In this document: positions 1 through 12,421 of the stretch, piece after piece
Numbering within the stretch: the stretch's first letter is position 1
Layout of the letters: every line of letters starts with the position of its first letter
Assembly: GCF_000208865.1 (NCBI RefSeq)
Contig: NC_018397.1
Location: forward strand, 930,001 to 994,000
Source of the DNA: Neospora caninum Liverpool
Taxonomy: Eukaryota > Apicomplexa > Conoidasida > Eucoccidiorida > Sarcocystidae
DNA: 64,000 nt
Direction: 5' to 3'
Notes under the pieces: generated by a model
What the model was told of the DNA's origin: nothing
The model's database searches: none
Seen by the model: the letters and a program-made list of their open reading frames with translations, nothing else
Program-made: the position numbers and the translations under genes

Positions 1-216
1 GAAAAAGAATCGTTTTTCACTGGTGACAGAAGAAAGGCGACAGAGGGAGCGGTGGCTGGGAAGATCCCCACCTCGCCGGTAGATCCAGAAGCCCTCGCAC
101 AAACAGTTTCTCTTTCCGCGTTCGTCCTCAAGCCGATCGTTTTCTCGTGCGTCTCTTTCTCTCCTCTCTTCTGTCTTTCCTTCTTGTCTTCAGTTTGTGT
201 CTCATCAACGTCTTAC
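1..216 (-). other. Intron of the VPS15 gene running off the left edge
   Basis: The last visible VPS15 exon ends at 217 with an AG|GTAAGA donor on the minus strand. The remaining 216 bases are therefore intron and hold no exon I can support. On the plus strand the stretch is rich in C and T, which is A/G-rich in the transcript near the donor. The WD40 repeats must lie in exons beyond the window. Confidence 0.7.
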
Positions 217-3200
217 CTCTCCCATGCCTGACGACGTCTGCGCAGCTCCAGGCAGCGATTCTCCCTTCGACCGTGTCCATGCACGCGGTGACGAGAAGGC
301 GTCCGTCTTCAGTGCTGGCGAGTCGCACCCGATGCCCCGCCGTCACGTTTCGGCCTCTCGGCCCTCGCCCCTTGGCGCTGCTCAAGTCTGCGCCGAGCTG
401 ACGCCTTCCGGTCGTGTCCTGTTCGAGGAGCATCCCCACGAGCTGGCCCTTGGGTCTCCATCTCGCCATCTCGGCCAGGCCAGGAACTGCGCAGAGCACC
501 ACGCCGCATCCCGTGGTGGGCGGCACGCCTCGCGGGAGCCCCGTAGGCTCAGTGTCTCTTCCACTGGGCCTCTGCGCCGACCCCTGGCTGCCACTGGGCG
601 GCCGGTCCCCGCCGGGACCAGGGACAGCCGCCGCGGAAGGCGCCCGACGCCCCGCCCCGGCGCCTACGCCTCCAGCGCCCAGTCCACCGGCCTGCGCGTC
701 GCGGGCCAGAGACTGGACAGCGGCCGGGAGCGGAGAGAGGCCAGTGTCCCCCGAGCCCGAACCGGCGTGCGCCTTCGAGGCGTCTAGGCGAGCATCCGCC
801 GGCTGCGACGAAAGCGCGCCGGGCGTTGAAATGGAGGATGCATGCGGGCCAGACGGCAGGAGGCGCGCGACTCCGCCCACAGCGCCGAGAACCGTCGAGG
901 GAAAGGGCCCCGGCTGGGGTTTCGCGGTGCCTCGCGCCGAGGTCGGAGACGGCGAGTCGAGCAGATGGCAGGGCGCGATGGGCAGTGCGGAAGAAGAGAC
1001 AGTCGAGGACGCGTGGCGCGAAGGCGCCGTGGCTGAAGCGGGGACGAGCGAGGGAAGAAGAGGGTGGCGGAGCAGGAGCACTGGCGGCGAAGCAGTCAAG
1101 TAGGAATACAGATTCAAAGTTCCACTCCCTGTCGGGATCGCCTTCTGCAGACGGCCGACCTCGAGCGCCGGCCGCCGGGGCAGGCCGAGCACGCCGCAGC
1201 GCCAGTCGCGTTGGAGGGGAAGCGGGAGCGCGCAGGCCCGTGACGAGGGGCGACGCGCAAGGTCCAGAGGCGCGGACGCGTCGGCGGCGCCAGGCGACGC
1301 GCAGGCGAGGAGCGAGCGCGGTTTCACGGCGCTCGCTGCGCAGGCGCCCAAGACTGCGGCTGGGAAGAGCTCGAAGGGAATGGGCCCTGAGAGCCGAGAA
1401 GCGTCGGCCGCCAGGAGGTCCCCGAGCGATGCACCCGGCGCAGGCAGACCGAGCATCGCTTGCTGGAGAGAAGGAAGCGGGCGGCGCGTCCCTGCTGCGG
1501 CGGCCGCTGCGACAGCCAGCAGATGCGCGGCGCCTGTGGCGGCGACTCCGGCGTCTTCTAACTCGCGAAGGAAACCGCCTCTTGCCGCGCCGCCTTTCAA
1601 ACGCTGCGTGCGCGCGGGCAGCGCTGCGCCCTGGCGACTCAGACAGAGGACCAGACAGACTGGGAACAGCGACGCAATTTCGCAGGAGCTGCCGCTGACG
1701 AGAGATGCAGGCAGAAGCGGCAGCAGAGCTTGCAGGGGAGAGAGCCGGAGAGACGGGAGAGAATGAACCGTCGACGGCAGGGGCGGCGACATGAGACACG
1801 ACATGAGGAAGTACTCGCGGGCAGCGGTCTCCGTTTTCGGAGGCTCGAGACACGGACACTCCAGCGAGACGTCCCCGTCGACCTCGCCGCCCTCGGGCTC
1901 GTCCGCGACCAAACCCAGCGGCTGGCCCGCAGGCATCGCTTCGTCCAGGTCTGCGCCCGCGGGGCCGGGAGCGCCTTCTGCGGCTCCAGCGCCCTTCCCT
2001 GGGCCCGGAGAGCCTGGAGGCGCCGGCGCAAACGCGAGGGAAAGCAGCGCCGGAGACGCGTGCGACCGGTCCGCGCTGCGCAAGTACGGGAGCAAAAGAA
2101 GCAGAGCTTCACGATCCGCAGCCTTCAAACCGAGAAGGATGCCCAAACACTGAAGCTGCTCTGGAGAGAAATCCACAGAGATGGAGGCGGAGCACGAAGA
2201 CGAAGACAAGTCAGAAGACGAGGCTGTACTCGACGAGACAGTTGCAGGCGCCTGGCGGTCCGCGAAGGCGAGGAAGTCGACGATGCAGTTTCGCCACTGG
2301 CCTGGCCTCTGCTGGGAGTCGCCGGGTCTGGCCCTTTGAGCCTGCCAGTCCGCGTAGGCGGCAAATGTGCGGCGCAAGCGGGAGACAATGTGTTCTTCGT
2401 CCTCGTCCTCCGAGCTTGCGTGGACAGTGCTGCAGCGGCTGTCTCCTGAGGCGCTTTCCTTCGCACGGCCTCGCCGTCTGTCGCCATCGCTGCTGCGGCG
2501 CGAGGGACCGCCCGCATGCAGGATCTGGAGCCCCGGCGACCGCTCGCGAGCTCGCTCTTTCGCCACGCCCTCGCAGCCCGTTTGGAAGAGGACGCGCGCC
2601 AGGGAGTCGGCCGAGAAGCCGCCCCTTTCTGCGTCGGCGACTGCTGCGCCGAGCGCAGCGAGAGGCTGTCGGAATTGCGGCTCGAGGAGCTGGACGTACA
2701 CCGCGCGCGTGAGAGGCGGCCGGAGACCCCGCGCCAAGTCCTCGACGGTGAGAACGGGCGGTGCGGAGGCGTCTCGGCTGCCTGCCTCATTGCCGCCGTT
2801 CAGTCCGCGCCAGTCTTCAATTCCGATGTCCCCTCGCGACTCTGTGAACGGTTCCAGACAAGGCAGCAGGAGAGCGAAGCTGGTTGCGCGGCCCCAGTGC
2901 GTTTCGAGGAGCCGGAGAAGGTGGAGGACTTCTCGCCTGACTGCAGCCGAGGGCAGGACCAAGAGGGGCAAGACGCGCTGCTCGAGAAGACTGAGGAGAC
3001 CGCCTATGAACCGGTAGCCTCCACGGGGACTCGGCCCTTCCTGGCCCTGTTTCGACGCCCGAGAACCCCGACTCGCCGCCCCTGCGCCGCTGTCCCCCGC
3101 CCGAAAGTGCGGCGCGAGAAGCCCCGCGCTGGCCAGCAGCTGCAGCGCCCGCACGGCCGCCAGCAGAACCTCCTCGCGGCCGTCGACGAGCGCCTGTTCG

Positions 3201-6200
3201 CAGCACGGGAGCACGCACGTCTCCACTGTCCCTCTCGCCCCGCCGAGAAGGAGCCCAACGCGCCCGAGACCGAGCGTGACGGCGGCGCGGATGGACGGCG
3301 CCAGCGGGTCGTTCAGCTGCATGATCAGGTACGGCAGCAGGAACTGCTGCGCTTCGTCGACTCCGAGGAAGCGCGCGAGGTCCTCGACTCTCTCCAGAAG
3401 CGCGAGCCGCTGCGCAGGCTGCCGGCTCGTCAGCACTTGCTGAAGCAGCGGCTTCACTGCTGTTCGCAGCTGCTGGAGGCGCGTGTCGAGAAGAAGAACC
3501 GGCGATGGGGAAGACGCCGCTCGCGCGCCGGGCGCAGCCCGAAGGGAGGCGGCGCCTAGACCCTGCGTCGAGAAGACAGCCGAGCCTTCAGCCTCGAGCG
3601 GAACGTTCCCGGCGTCCAGCTCGCCGGAGAGAACAAACACTGTGGCTTGAGCGCCTGCCTGCAGCTCCAGGCAGCGCCGCATGGCCAGAAGGACACTCGG
3701 GAGGAATTCCGCGACGGCCAGCCGAACAAAGAGCTCGGCGTCGACGGTCGCGAGGTGTTGGAGGCGTGGAAGGAGCACTTGCGAGAAGAAGACGAAGAAA
3801 TCAAAGGCCCCGGACGCCAGGCTACGAGCCGCAGCCCGGTCGTCGCAGGCGTCGGCTTCCTCTTCTCTCTCCGCGATTCGACCGCCTTCTTCAGAGCTGC
3901 CCTCGTAGCAACAGCTCGTGGCCGCTCGCTCCGCAGAGTTGCCGTCCTGCGAAAAAACCCGGTCCCGCCGCTCTCTCGGCTCCTCTGCGTCGCGGCTGTC
4001 TCCGCCCCATCCACCGGGTGCTGCTCGACAGCCCGCAGGGAGGGCGACCTGAGAGATGGCGGAGGGGAGCGCGCGGACCGCCGCCACGCGAACGGAAGGC
4101 GTTGGGTCGTCCAGGGCTCGAATAAGATACGGAAGCACGGAGTTCAGGAGGGAATGCAGCGTCGAGAAACGCGCGAGGAACGCCAGCATGGACACGCCGC
4201 ACACGCGCACCTGCGGGGAGCAGCAGTGCGGAAGCGTCGTCCCAATCAACTCAGCGAGGAGAACAGCGCCGCCGCGGCGCACCTCCTGCGACGCGCACGT
4301 CCACCGCGACGCGGCGGCAGACAACGCGGCCAGGGACGGGTACTCGACTCGACTAGCATCGCAGAAGGCAGAGACAAACCGCGACTCTTCCGAGGCTTCA
4401 CCGGAAGCGAAATCGACGTCGGACGCGGAACCGAAAATATCTTCCGTGCTGGTATTGCCACTGAAACAACGATGCCCTTCCTTGTCCTTCGCCGCGTGTC
4501 GCGGACTTGACGAGCCGCAGCCTCCAAGGCCCCCGGTCTCCCTGTTCCCGTGAAGCGCCGCATCGGCTTCCTGGAGAGACGAAGCGGGCGCAAACGCTCC
4601 TGAAGAAGCGTCGGAAACGCTGGGAAGAAAGAGCCCGTCATACAAGGCGCGGCGGTCGAGGCGGAGCTGCCGGAAAACCTCGGCCGGCGGCTGCAGACAT
4701 CACACAAATCGAGGCCGGATCAGCGCGCATGCAGAGACTGCGCACCGATCCCCGCACTCCGCAGCGGGTTCCTTTCTGTATTGTTGGTTTTCCGCGGTAT
4801 GCCGCCGAGAAAGTTGCGCGCGCAGACGCAGTTTTCTGCCCCGGCGCTTCCACAAGAAAGATGTCCCGGGCGACGTTGAACTTCGCACGAAAACGGTCCT
4901 AGAATTCAACGCCGCCGAAGGATGTCCCTGGACGCACGGGGATTCGATTTGCGTCTCCAAAGCCGACGACACGCGTACGCTTCAAAACGAAGCAGGCACG
5001 GAATGGGGCGCTTGCGTCTCCAACTTCCCGAGACACGGCAACCTCCCGTTCTCGACAGTCGCCGCGTTTCTTCGATCGAATGGCCGTTGCAGACCATACC
5101 GAAGCACACCGACACAAAACCGCATTCCCCGTTCGTTTCCGCGTTTCCAATCTCGTTCGGGGGTATGTGCCTTCCCCTGGCCTCTGCGGTCACTCGCATC
5201 CTCTTTTCTCTCTCGCACGCCCCTGCACTTCGTTCTGCTCCCCCCAGCCTTCTCTCTCTGTTTGCGTCTTTGCCTCTCTTTGCGTCGTGGCCTCGGTCTG
5301 CGTGGTTTGGCGTCTCTCTTTGTGTGGTTTGGCGTCTCTGTCTTTACCTCTCGCTGTTTCCGCGTTCACTTACCAGGTGTTTCTCGACGGCCAGGCGTCT
5401 GCTCTTCCTCCAGAGCTGCAACAGACGCGCTGAGAACCGCCTGGCGGATTGGAGACTGAGGTCGGCGTGGGGCACAGCTCCGAAGCCACCCACTGCCTCG
5501 GCGGCGCCCGTCGCCGCGGCTGCTTCGCGCTCGCGCAAGTCTCCAGCGACGCGCCGGCCCTCGCCTGCCTCGGGTGCGTCTCCGTCTAGGGCGCCTGCTC
5601 GCGTCGAAGCGCTCGGTGAGGCCAGGAGACAGTCTAGCTTCTCCGAGGCAGAGAAAGCTCCTGAGGCATCCGGAGCCGGCCGAGGGCGCCTCCCCGGCCT
5701 CTCGACTCGGGGCGGTGCATGCGAAGCGTCCGCGGGCTGCTGCCCGAGAAGGCTTCCCAGCCCGGCCTTCTCTTGACAGGCGCCGTGAAAGAGATGCAAA
5801 CACGGAGAGGCCGCGCCGGGGGGCGTTTGGCTGCCGGAATGGACCGACAGCCGAGACTGGAAAACGGAGGCAGCCGCACCGGCCGCCGCCGAAGCTTCTC
5901 GTCTTCGCGACTCGCCCCACGCACCCACCAAAGCTGCGACAGCTGAGCACTCCGGGGAGGTAATGGCGCTATGGAGGATGCACTGCATGCACCAGAGCAA
6001 CGCGAGAGACACGGACAGGAAGACACGCAGTTGGAGACGAAAAAACGTGGAACGTGTCGGGCGAGAACGCGAAGCGACAAGCTCCCGCGGCTTCAGTGGG
6101 CCCTCGCTGCCACACTCGCCTTGTCCTGCGGACACTGTTCGCCGCCTTCTCTCACCTGGTACATGACTTGGGGATCGACACTGGCGACATGCTGTTCCAC

Positions 6201-9200
6201 GGCGTCTTGGAGAAGTTCGACGATTGCCTGTTCGCGTTCGCATCGCTCTTCCCCTGCGGTCGCGCGCCGGCTCTCGCTTTCCGCCCCGCGACACGCGCCG
6301 CGCTTCGCTTCCGCGCCTCCCGCGTCTCCGGGGCCCGACGAAGCTCGCCGCCGCCGCTGGAGAAGGGCGGCCACGAAGTGAGGGAGGAACTTGCGAACGA
6401 GCAGAAGGCGGATGTCCGGTTGCTGGTAGGTCGGGTGCGTAATGACCGTGAAGAGAGGAAGAAAACAGGAGAAGAAGGAGGGCGGGAAGAAGGCAGTCGG
6501 ACTCCAGGGTGCGCCCCACCGCTCCAGACAGTCGAGGGCCGAGCTCCGACTCTCCGGTTGACAAAGCAGTATGTCCGCCTGCAGCGCCTGGCGAATGCAT
6601 GCGCTGCGGATGCCCCGCAGCGCTCGTACGAGAGCTGGCGGCGGCGCAATCGCGTCCGGGAAACGCGAGTCAGGACGCGGCTGCGCGTCACAAGGTCCAT
6701 TTACACCTCCACCCGCTGTCGGGTCGCCGCCCTCAGCCATCGAACGGTTGGGACATCTCTTCGGGTCGTGGCATCCGACTGCCTCCTGAACGGGCGAGTT
6801 CCCGCGGCGAGCCGCCTCACGCCCCGCCGGTCTGCATGCTGTCGCCGTCCCCCCTGGCATCGCACGAAGGCCAGTCGATTTGTTTGTCGGCGCCTCCTGC
6901 CCCGACAGACAAATCGGTGCGTCTTCGCCCTCGGCGTGAAAGCGGCTGTCGTTCTCGTCCCGTCCCGTCTCTTCCGACTGTCGCAGCTCGTCTCCGTGGC
7001 CGAGGGCTTCCTGGCAGAGATCCCCTGCAGGCGGGTGTAACGACTCAGAAGCCGTCGCATTAGCCCCCGTGCCTTCCCGTGGCGCACTGGCGTCGCCGTA
7101 CTCTGCACGTGTGTGGCAACAGCTGTCCGAACCTGCTGAGCGCCAAGAACACATTTTTGAGTCTCGCGTTTTCCGAGGTGAGTGTCCCCTCGCCGCACTC
7201 TTGCGCTGCTCCAGGAGCGCGCGCCGCAGCTGAAGAAGCAAAGGCAGGTCGAGGACGTGTTGCTGGCGGCCAGGCGCGTCTGCGGTGAAGATTTCGACGA
7301 GTGTTGCGGCCATGGAGAAGACGTCGGCGCTCTGAAGCGCCTCGAGTGAAGCGAGGGAGAACGCGGAGGTCGACCGCGAAGCGAGAGAAGGCACCTGCCG
7401 AGGCGACGTGTCTTCAAAGCTCTCGCTCGCCCCTGCGCCTCCGGCTCGGCTCTGCGTCGCCGGCCCAGTTCGCCCAGAGTCCTCGGGCTCCGAAAGAAAC
7501 CTGGAGGCACGTGCAGCGACACTCACGGGATGGCCGCTGGAGACAGAAAGAGACGCCGATGCGCGGAGAAAGGGACGGGGGGGCCAGAAAGTGAAAAGTG
7601 AGAACGGGGATCGGGATGCCAAGGGAGAGAGGTGCACTCAAGAAGACAGAGGCGAACGAAAGAAGCGGGGGAACGCGACACACAGATACACACGACTGTG
7701 AAGCGATTGAGCGCCAAAACGTTCTAAAGATATATGCACAAATACAGCGATCTGTGTGTTTCTCTGCACACAGATGTGGACATTGGCAGGCGCTTGCTCA
7801 AGTGAAGAGCGTTTGACGACGGGGGCCACGTGCAGCCTTTCCCGGAGACAAGTTGTTTCCTCGATCTTTCTGACCCCACACCAGCGGAAATAGCCCCCCA
7901 AGCAGCGAGACAGAGAGACTGCTCCTCACCTCTCGGGAGCGAGGTAGCACCGCCCCGTGTACGAGCCGTCGAAGAACGCGGTCAGCTGCCGGCCGTCGGC
8001 GAGCGACACGCGCAGGGGTTTCCACGGCGCGGCGTCGATCAGGCAGGCATGAAGCCACGAGGTGATGCCCACGTTTTCTCCTGATCCACAGACAGGCAGA
8101 AAAGGTGCGTATGCATCGACACGTGATGGCCCCCAGCAAAAAAAACGTACCAACTCAGAGTGTCTCGATGCGGCGTCCATCCGGGAGTCGCTTGTCGCGC
8201 GGAAGGGCGCCAAACCCTTGGAGGCGTAAAATGCGATGTGAAAACGGAGAGCTCGCAAAAGGGTACAATTTCCGGCAGGCTCTGGCTATGCGGTCTAGGA
8301 GTCGCGTGGAGTGCTTCGAAACACGCCCCCTTGGGGACGAGTTGAAGTGCATGCGCCCACAGAATGCACATTCGATCCTGGAGCGACGGCACAGCCCTGT
8401 CGATGAAATGAACGCGGTGCACTTTTGTTCCGAAAAGTTTCTACTTCGCGTGGAGACACTCCAGCGGCTCCATGCATGCTGGTTTGTAGACGCACAGACC
8501 TTTCCGGACTTCGCCGCAGCGATGGCTCTAACTGCCTCCTGCCGCTCGGTGTTCGGTAAACACGGAATCAAGGGGTCCAAGCCCGCAGCGCAACGCACAC
8601 CACATACACCCGAGGAACCGTATATGGCTGCAAGAAGTTGGCGAGGACCGCGACGCCCGTCGCTTTCGTTTCGTTTGTCCTCCGAGAGCGCAGGACGAGT
8701 TCCGCTGGTCCTTCTCGTCTTACCTTTGATGTCCCCGTGAACGAGGCCAAGGCTGTGAAGCTGCGCAACCCCCAGGACAAGCTGAAACGCGAGAAAGAGC
8801 TGTTGAGTTGCAGAGAGAAACGGCCGTGCATGGAGTCTATCCGCGAGGCAGTGCGCGAAGAAGCGACGCAGCAGCAAGACAGTTCGATCCGACGACAACA
8901 CCCGGCCATACGTGCACCTGCAAACATCCTCGCACACACACGACGGCGCTTCCAGTTCGTCGTTCCCACGCAGCGCCAAACGCACACAGTCTACACACAC
9001 ACGCGCGAAGACGCGCACCTGCCCTGCACATGCATGTATATTTCCTTTCAAAATCCCTGCGAGCGTCGCTGCGCTATTTGCCGCATGCATGGTGCCTCCG
9101 TCGAGACGCTGCGTAGACTTTCGGCGCGAATCCACCCCAGCCGCGCTCGGTTCGCGGGCTTCGTCACCCCCTCCTGGCTGCACACGTGGAAGCGGATTCG

Positions 9201-9904
9201 AGTTCCAACCGCTTCTAGGATGGGAGTCAGACCGTGTTTCTCGAAACCGTCCCGCGGTAGAAGAGGCCAGGAGACTGCCGGCACGAGCGGCGAGGTGAGG
9301 GCCGCCGGGGAGAGTTAAAAAAAGGCGCTGACCCGTAGCTGTACAGCCTGCGGATGGCGGCCGGTCGTCACGACTGCGAGCGAAAAGAGCCTTCCGAGAC
9401 CAAGTCGAGGAACGGAAAAAAATATGACAGTGTCCCCGCCCGTGTGCTGCTTATTCTGGCTTACACGTTTGGATGGACGTCGGGCAAGAGCTGTGCTGTA
9501 TAGGCCTCCAGGATCGGGACATATTTCTGGAGGTACGCCTTGGCTGTTTCCTGCGGATCCTTCCGCACGAGGAGTTTCCCGACGCCGATCCCGTCTTCGG
9601 GCGTGACGGTTAGAACCGCGCGGAAGAGCCGCGAACTGCCTATACACCGCAGAACGGTGACGGCAGGGAAGTCGGGAACTAGCGCGGCGACATCGTCGGG
9701 AAGCGGCGCGCCTCCAGGCGCCGCGTTCTTTTGCGCGGAGCCGAGGCTGGAAGGGAAAGCGGAGCTCGTGGCCGCATTCGCGGCTTGGGGCGAGTGTTTC
9801 CAGCCCGCAGTGCTGTGGAATGTGTGGGGCGTGTAGGTTGGCAGCGGCGGCGGCGGGGATCCTCCAGTCGACGTGGCGCTGGCCGTCGCGACCGTGTTTC
9901 CCAT
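217..9904 (-). CDS. VPS15: VPS15 / PIK3R4-like regulatory subunit of class III PI3-kinase (3' end beyond window)
   Basis: Regulatory pseudokinase that pairs with VPS34 (and Beclin/VPS30) to make PI3P on endosomal and autophagy-related membranes. Exons on the minus strand: 9904-9465, 8917-8724, 8080-7930, 7500-6156, 5982-5374 and 4690-217; every junction has GT/AG and a matching phase. About 2404 codons are visible, and the last exon ends in phase 1 at a GTAAGA donor, so the gene continues past the left edge. The start MGNTVA has Gly2 for N-myristoylation, as in other VPS15 proteins, and a purine at -3. Kinase landmarks: HPNV at the end of exon 1, RPFLS in exon 2, HGDIKGEN across exons 2-3, YLAPERF across exons 3-4. 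The DFG position reads DAA. A long HEAT region follows (for example SVLPYLIRALDDPTPSVR and QFLLPYLIMQLNDP), then a Ser/Ala/Gly-rich linker, then WRPKGQLVG, which starts the WD40 domain as in human VPS15 (WKPKG). Human VPS15 is 1358 residues, so this one is greatly enlarged by insertions. Residue matches to human and yeast VPS15 are from family knowledge. Confidence 0.93.
5301..5344. repeat. Two-copy 22-bp tandem repeat in a VPS15 intron
   Basis: Two adjacent near-identical units, each containing GTGGTTTGGCGTCTCT, start at 5301 and 5323. They lie in the VPS15 intron between the exons 5982-5374 and 4690-217. The surrounding 5200-5370 stretch is T/C-rich simple sequence on the plus strand. No coding signal is seen. 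Confidence 0.7.
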
Positions 9905-12421
9905 CTTGTGAAGCGAGTTGAACCGCAGGAAGGGAAACGAAGGGAGGACGGAAAGTGGGACACGTAGCGATATGGGCACGAAGAGCGGGAGGTGAGCTCG
10001 AAGTGAGGGAAAGGTGAGGAAAAACGGAGCGAGACAAGAGTGTGTGCGACGGAAGGGTGAGCGGACAAGGTCAGATGGGAAAGAGGGAAGGAAGACAAGC
10101 AAGGAGACAAAGAGGAAAGAGACGAGCGAAAGGTTTGCCCTGGAGCCGACACTAAGGCTTCTGCTGCGGAGGAAGCGCGTTTTCCATCGAGGGAGGAGCG
10201 AGGTACAGGAAAAAACGGGTGAGAAATGTGACGAGGGCGAGGAAGGAGGCAGAGTGCATTGACTCAGAACGGGAACGCCATAGCGAAATAGCGAAATAAA
10301 ATTGAGCTGACGAGAGACTGCCACGTTTCCCGAGAGACTTCCCCGCTGACTTGGTCTCCTCGCCGGATCGGGAAATCAGCAGGGAGAGATGTTCTACGCC
10401 CTGGCTAGCGGCACCGGCGCCGCCTCGACAGACCCAGACGGCCTCGCGAACCAATATCCATGTTCGGAACGTGAGAGTGAAAAACATTCCCCGTGGAGGG
10501 CAAACGGGGCAAGAGAAAGAGGTGAGAAAAAAGAATGGACCGGGAAAAAGGGAGACGGAGAGAGACATGAGGTACACCAGACAGGCGAAATCGCCGCGGT
10601 AGGAGCGGGGGAAAAGGCGTCGCCTCCAAGTCGGTGCCTAAATTTGCCTATATTTTTTACATTCCCAGACGCCTAAAGATACAAGACAAACGGGGACAAG
10701 ACGCTGGGACAAGAAATGCGTTCTGGTAAAAGTCTTTTGTCTTCTCTCCAAGTGACGCTGTGAGCCCGGTGTGCTGATCTGCGCGAGACACAGGCGGCAG
10801 GGTTCCAAGAAACCAGCGGAACGGGAAGAACCTTGCGAGTCCGTTCCGCACACCTTCTCGTTTTCTTGTCAAGTAAGAGAACCCGCCGAATCACGGTTCA
10901 GAGAAGGCCTTTCGCAAGACAAACCCCGACTTAAAACCAACGGAAAGCATAGCCGTTCCACAGCAGGGTGATTCGGGTTTGCATGCGTCCCGCGATTGGG
11001 CAAAACGTGCAGGTGACCCGACTCTGCCGTTGCTGAATTGAGTACGAGGGAGAGGAACGGAATCTCAGTTGTCTGGAAAATATCAGTTCTTCACCCTTTA
11101 GCCGTTGCTTTTCGGCACCTTCAGGCTTACTCGTGCCTACGAGGCGGAAGTTTGGCGCGCACACCGCCACAGAGAAAGAACCTGTCAGTACTCTAGATGC
11201 TGGGTGTATGACGCAGATTCCCTTCGGCGTTTTTCGACACAGGAGCAAGGTGTTTCAGTTTTCACGCTGGCCCGGGAGCAGGACGGACGTCGAGAGACGG
11301 AACGCCGCATCTCGCACGATTTTCCCTGTATTTACAGACAGCCGCTTTTCAGGCCACAGCCGGCGGCGTCTTGTGTTCTACGAAAGCTAGTCGAAGAGAT
11401 TTCAGGCGGCAGGAAAGAGCGAAAGTGAGTGACGGCTGTGTGCATACTTCTCAGCTGTGAGAATTGTGTGAGTGTCGTCTGCGTGAACGGTTTCTCCTGC
11501 TTTTCTGGAGCCGCCCCGGCGGTAGAGGCGCGCCCGATTGCAGGGTTGCGGATGCAAGAACGAGTGACGAGCAGGATGCGTTTGTTTCCTGTTCGGAAGA
11601 CAAAGCGAAAGTCGCGGTGTAGGTAGTGTTGTGGGCCGCCCAGTGGAGCGAGAGCAACTTACACGTGCAAGGCAGTCGAACCCTATGCGGGTGCTGAAGC
11701 GCATTTGCAGAGCCAAGGTGTGATCGTGCACCGTAGAAGCTACTCTTCAGAAAGGAGACTGCAGACTTTTTTCTGGCCTCTCCCTTCGACAAAAAGCGAC
11801 ATGTGCATGCGTTTGAGTTACACTTGATCTCTGCACCGTTTCGTCGCACACAAGGCAGCGAGGAGTGTGTGTCGCCTCTTTAACTCGAGTGGCACGACGA
11901 CACGTCAAGTGTTTCGAGGTATGCGAGTCCGAATACTTGCATGCGCACTCGGGAATGCCAAAGGAACATCGGGTTCGATGGACTGCAAACGGACGCTGCG
12001 AAACTGTGTCTGGCAAGACGTCGCTTGCGGTCGCCGGCTGGCTCATGTCTTTGATTCTTCCGCGCCGAGGACAGCACGAAAAACACTGGACGGGCATAGC
12101 TAAGGACGCCACAAGCCGGCAGACGGCTCGTGAAGCAGTCGAGGCACAGAGTGAATTCAGTTGCACAGATGCATGCAGCCACCCCGTCTGCGCCGCATGC
12201 CGCGCCACGGCGGATCGTCCACTCTTCACAAAACGCTGCAGTTGTCCACCGCAAAGGGCTGGTCCTATGTGTACGGGTTTTCGTCGTTGAACGGCAGGAT
12301 CCCCTGGAAAACACATTTCCCGGATGCCGGGAGATGCGACTGAGAGATTCACACCGGAGACCGGTTGCGACGCTTCTTCTCATTAAAATACGATCGAACA
12401 AACGCTCCACAGTCGCGTGGG
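9905..12421. other. Intergenic: VPS15 leader and 3' flank of the next gene
   Basis: About 2.5 kb lies between the VPS15 start codon and the stop codon of the upstream minus-strand gene. From 9905 to about 10260 the minus strand is strongly pyrimidine-rich with many TCTC and TTCC runs, as expected of a coccidian 5' leader. From about 10600 to 12400 only short ORFs without family motifs or consistent splice context are seen. The 3' untranslated region of the 12422-19163 gene probably occupies the right part. No TATA box or terminator can be called. Confidence 0.6.

Noticed and set aside
414..3559. Several plus-strand ORFs of 200-350 codons opposite the VPS15 exon
   Set aside because: They are Arg/Ala/Gly/Pro-rich mirror frames of a GC-rich coding exon, without motifs or splice structure.
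217..4690. Independent gene for a PP2A-A/PP4R1-like HEAT protein
   Set aside because: Splice phase 0 joins it to the 5982-5374 exon, the HEAT segments follow the order seen in VPS15, and the end (WRPKGQLVG) matches the VPS15 WD40 entry. It is therefore part of the kinase-containing gene.
7926..8258. Stand-alone 110-codon minus-strand ORF
   Set aside because: Only 8080-7930 is coding: it is the VPS15 exon between HGDIK and APER. The rest is intron.
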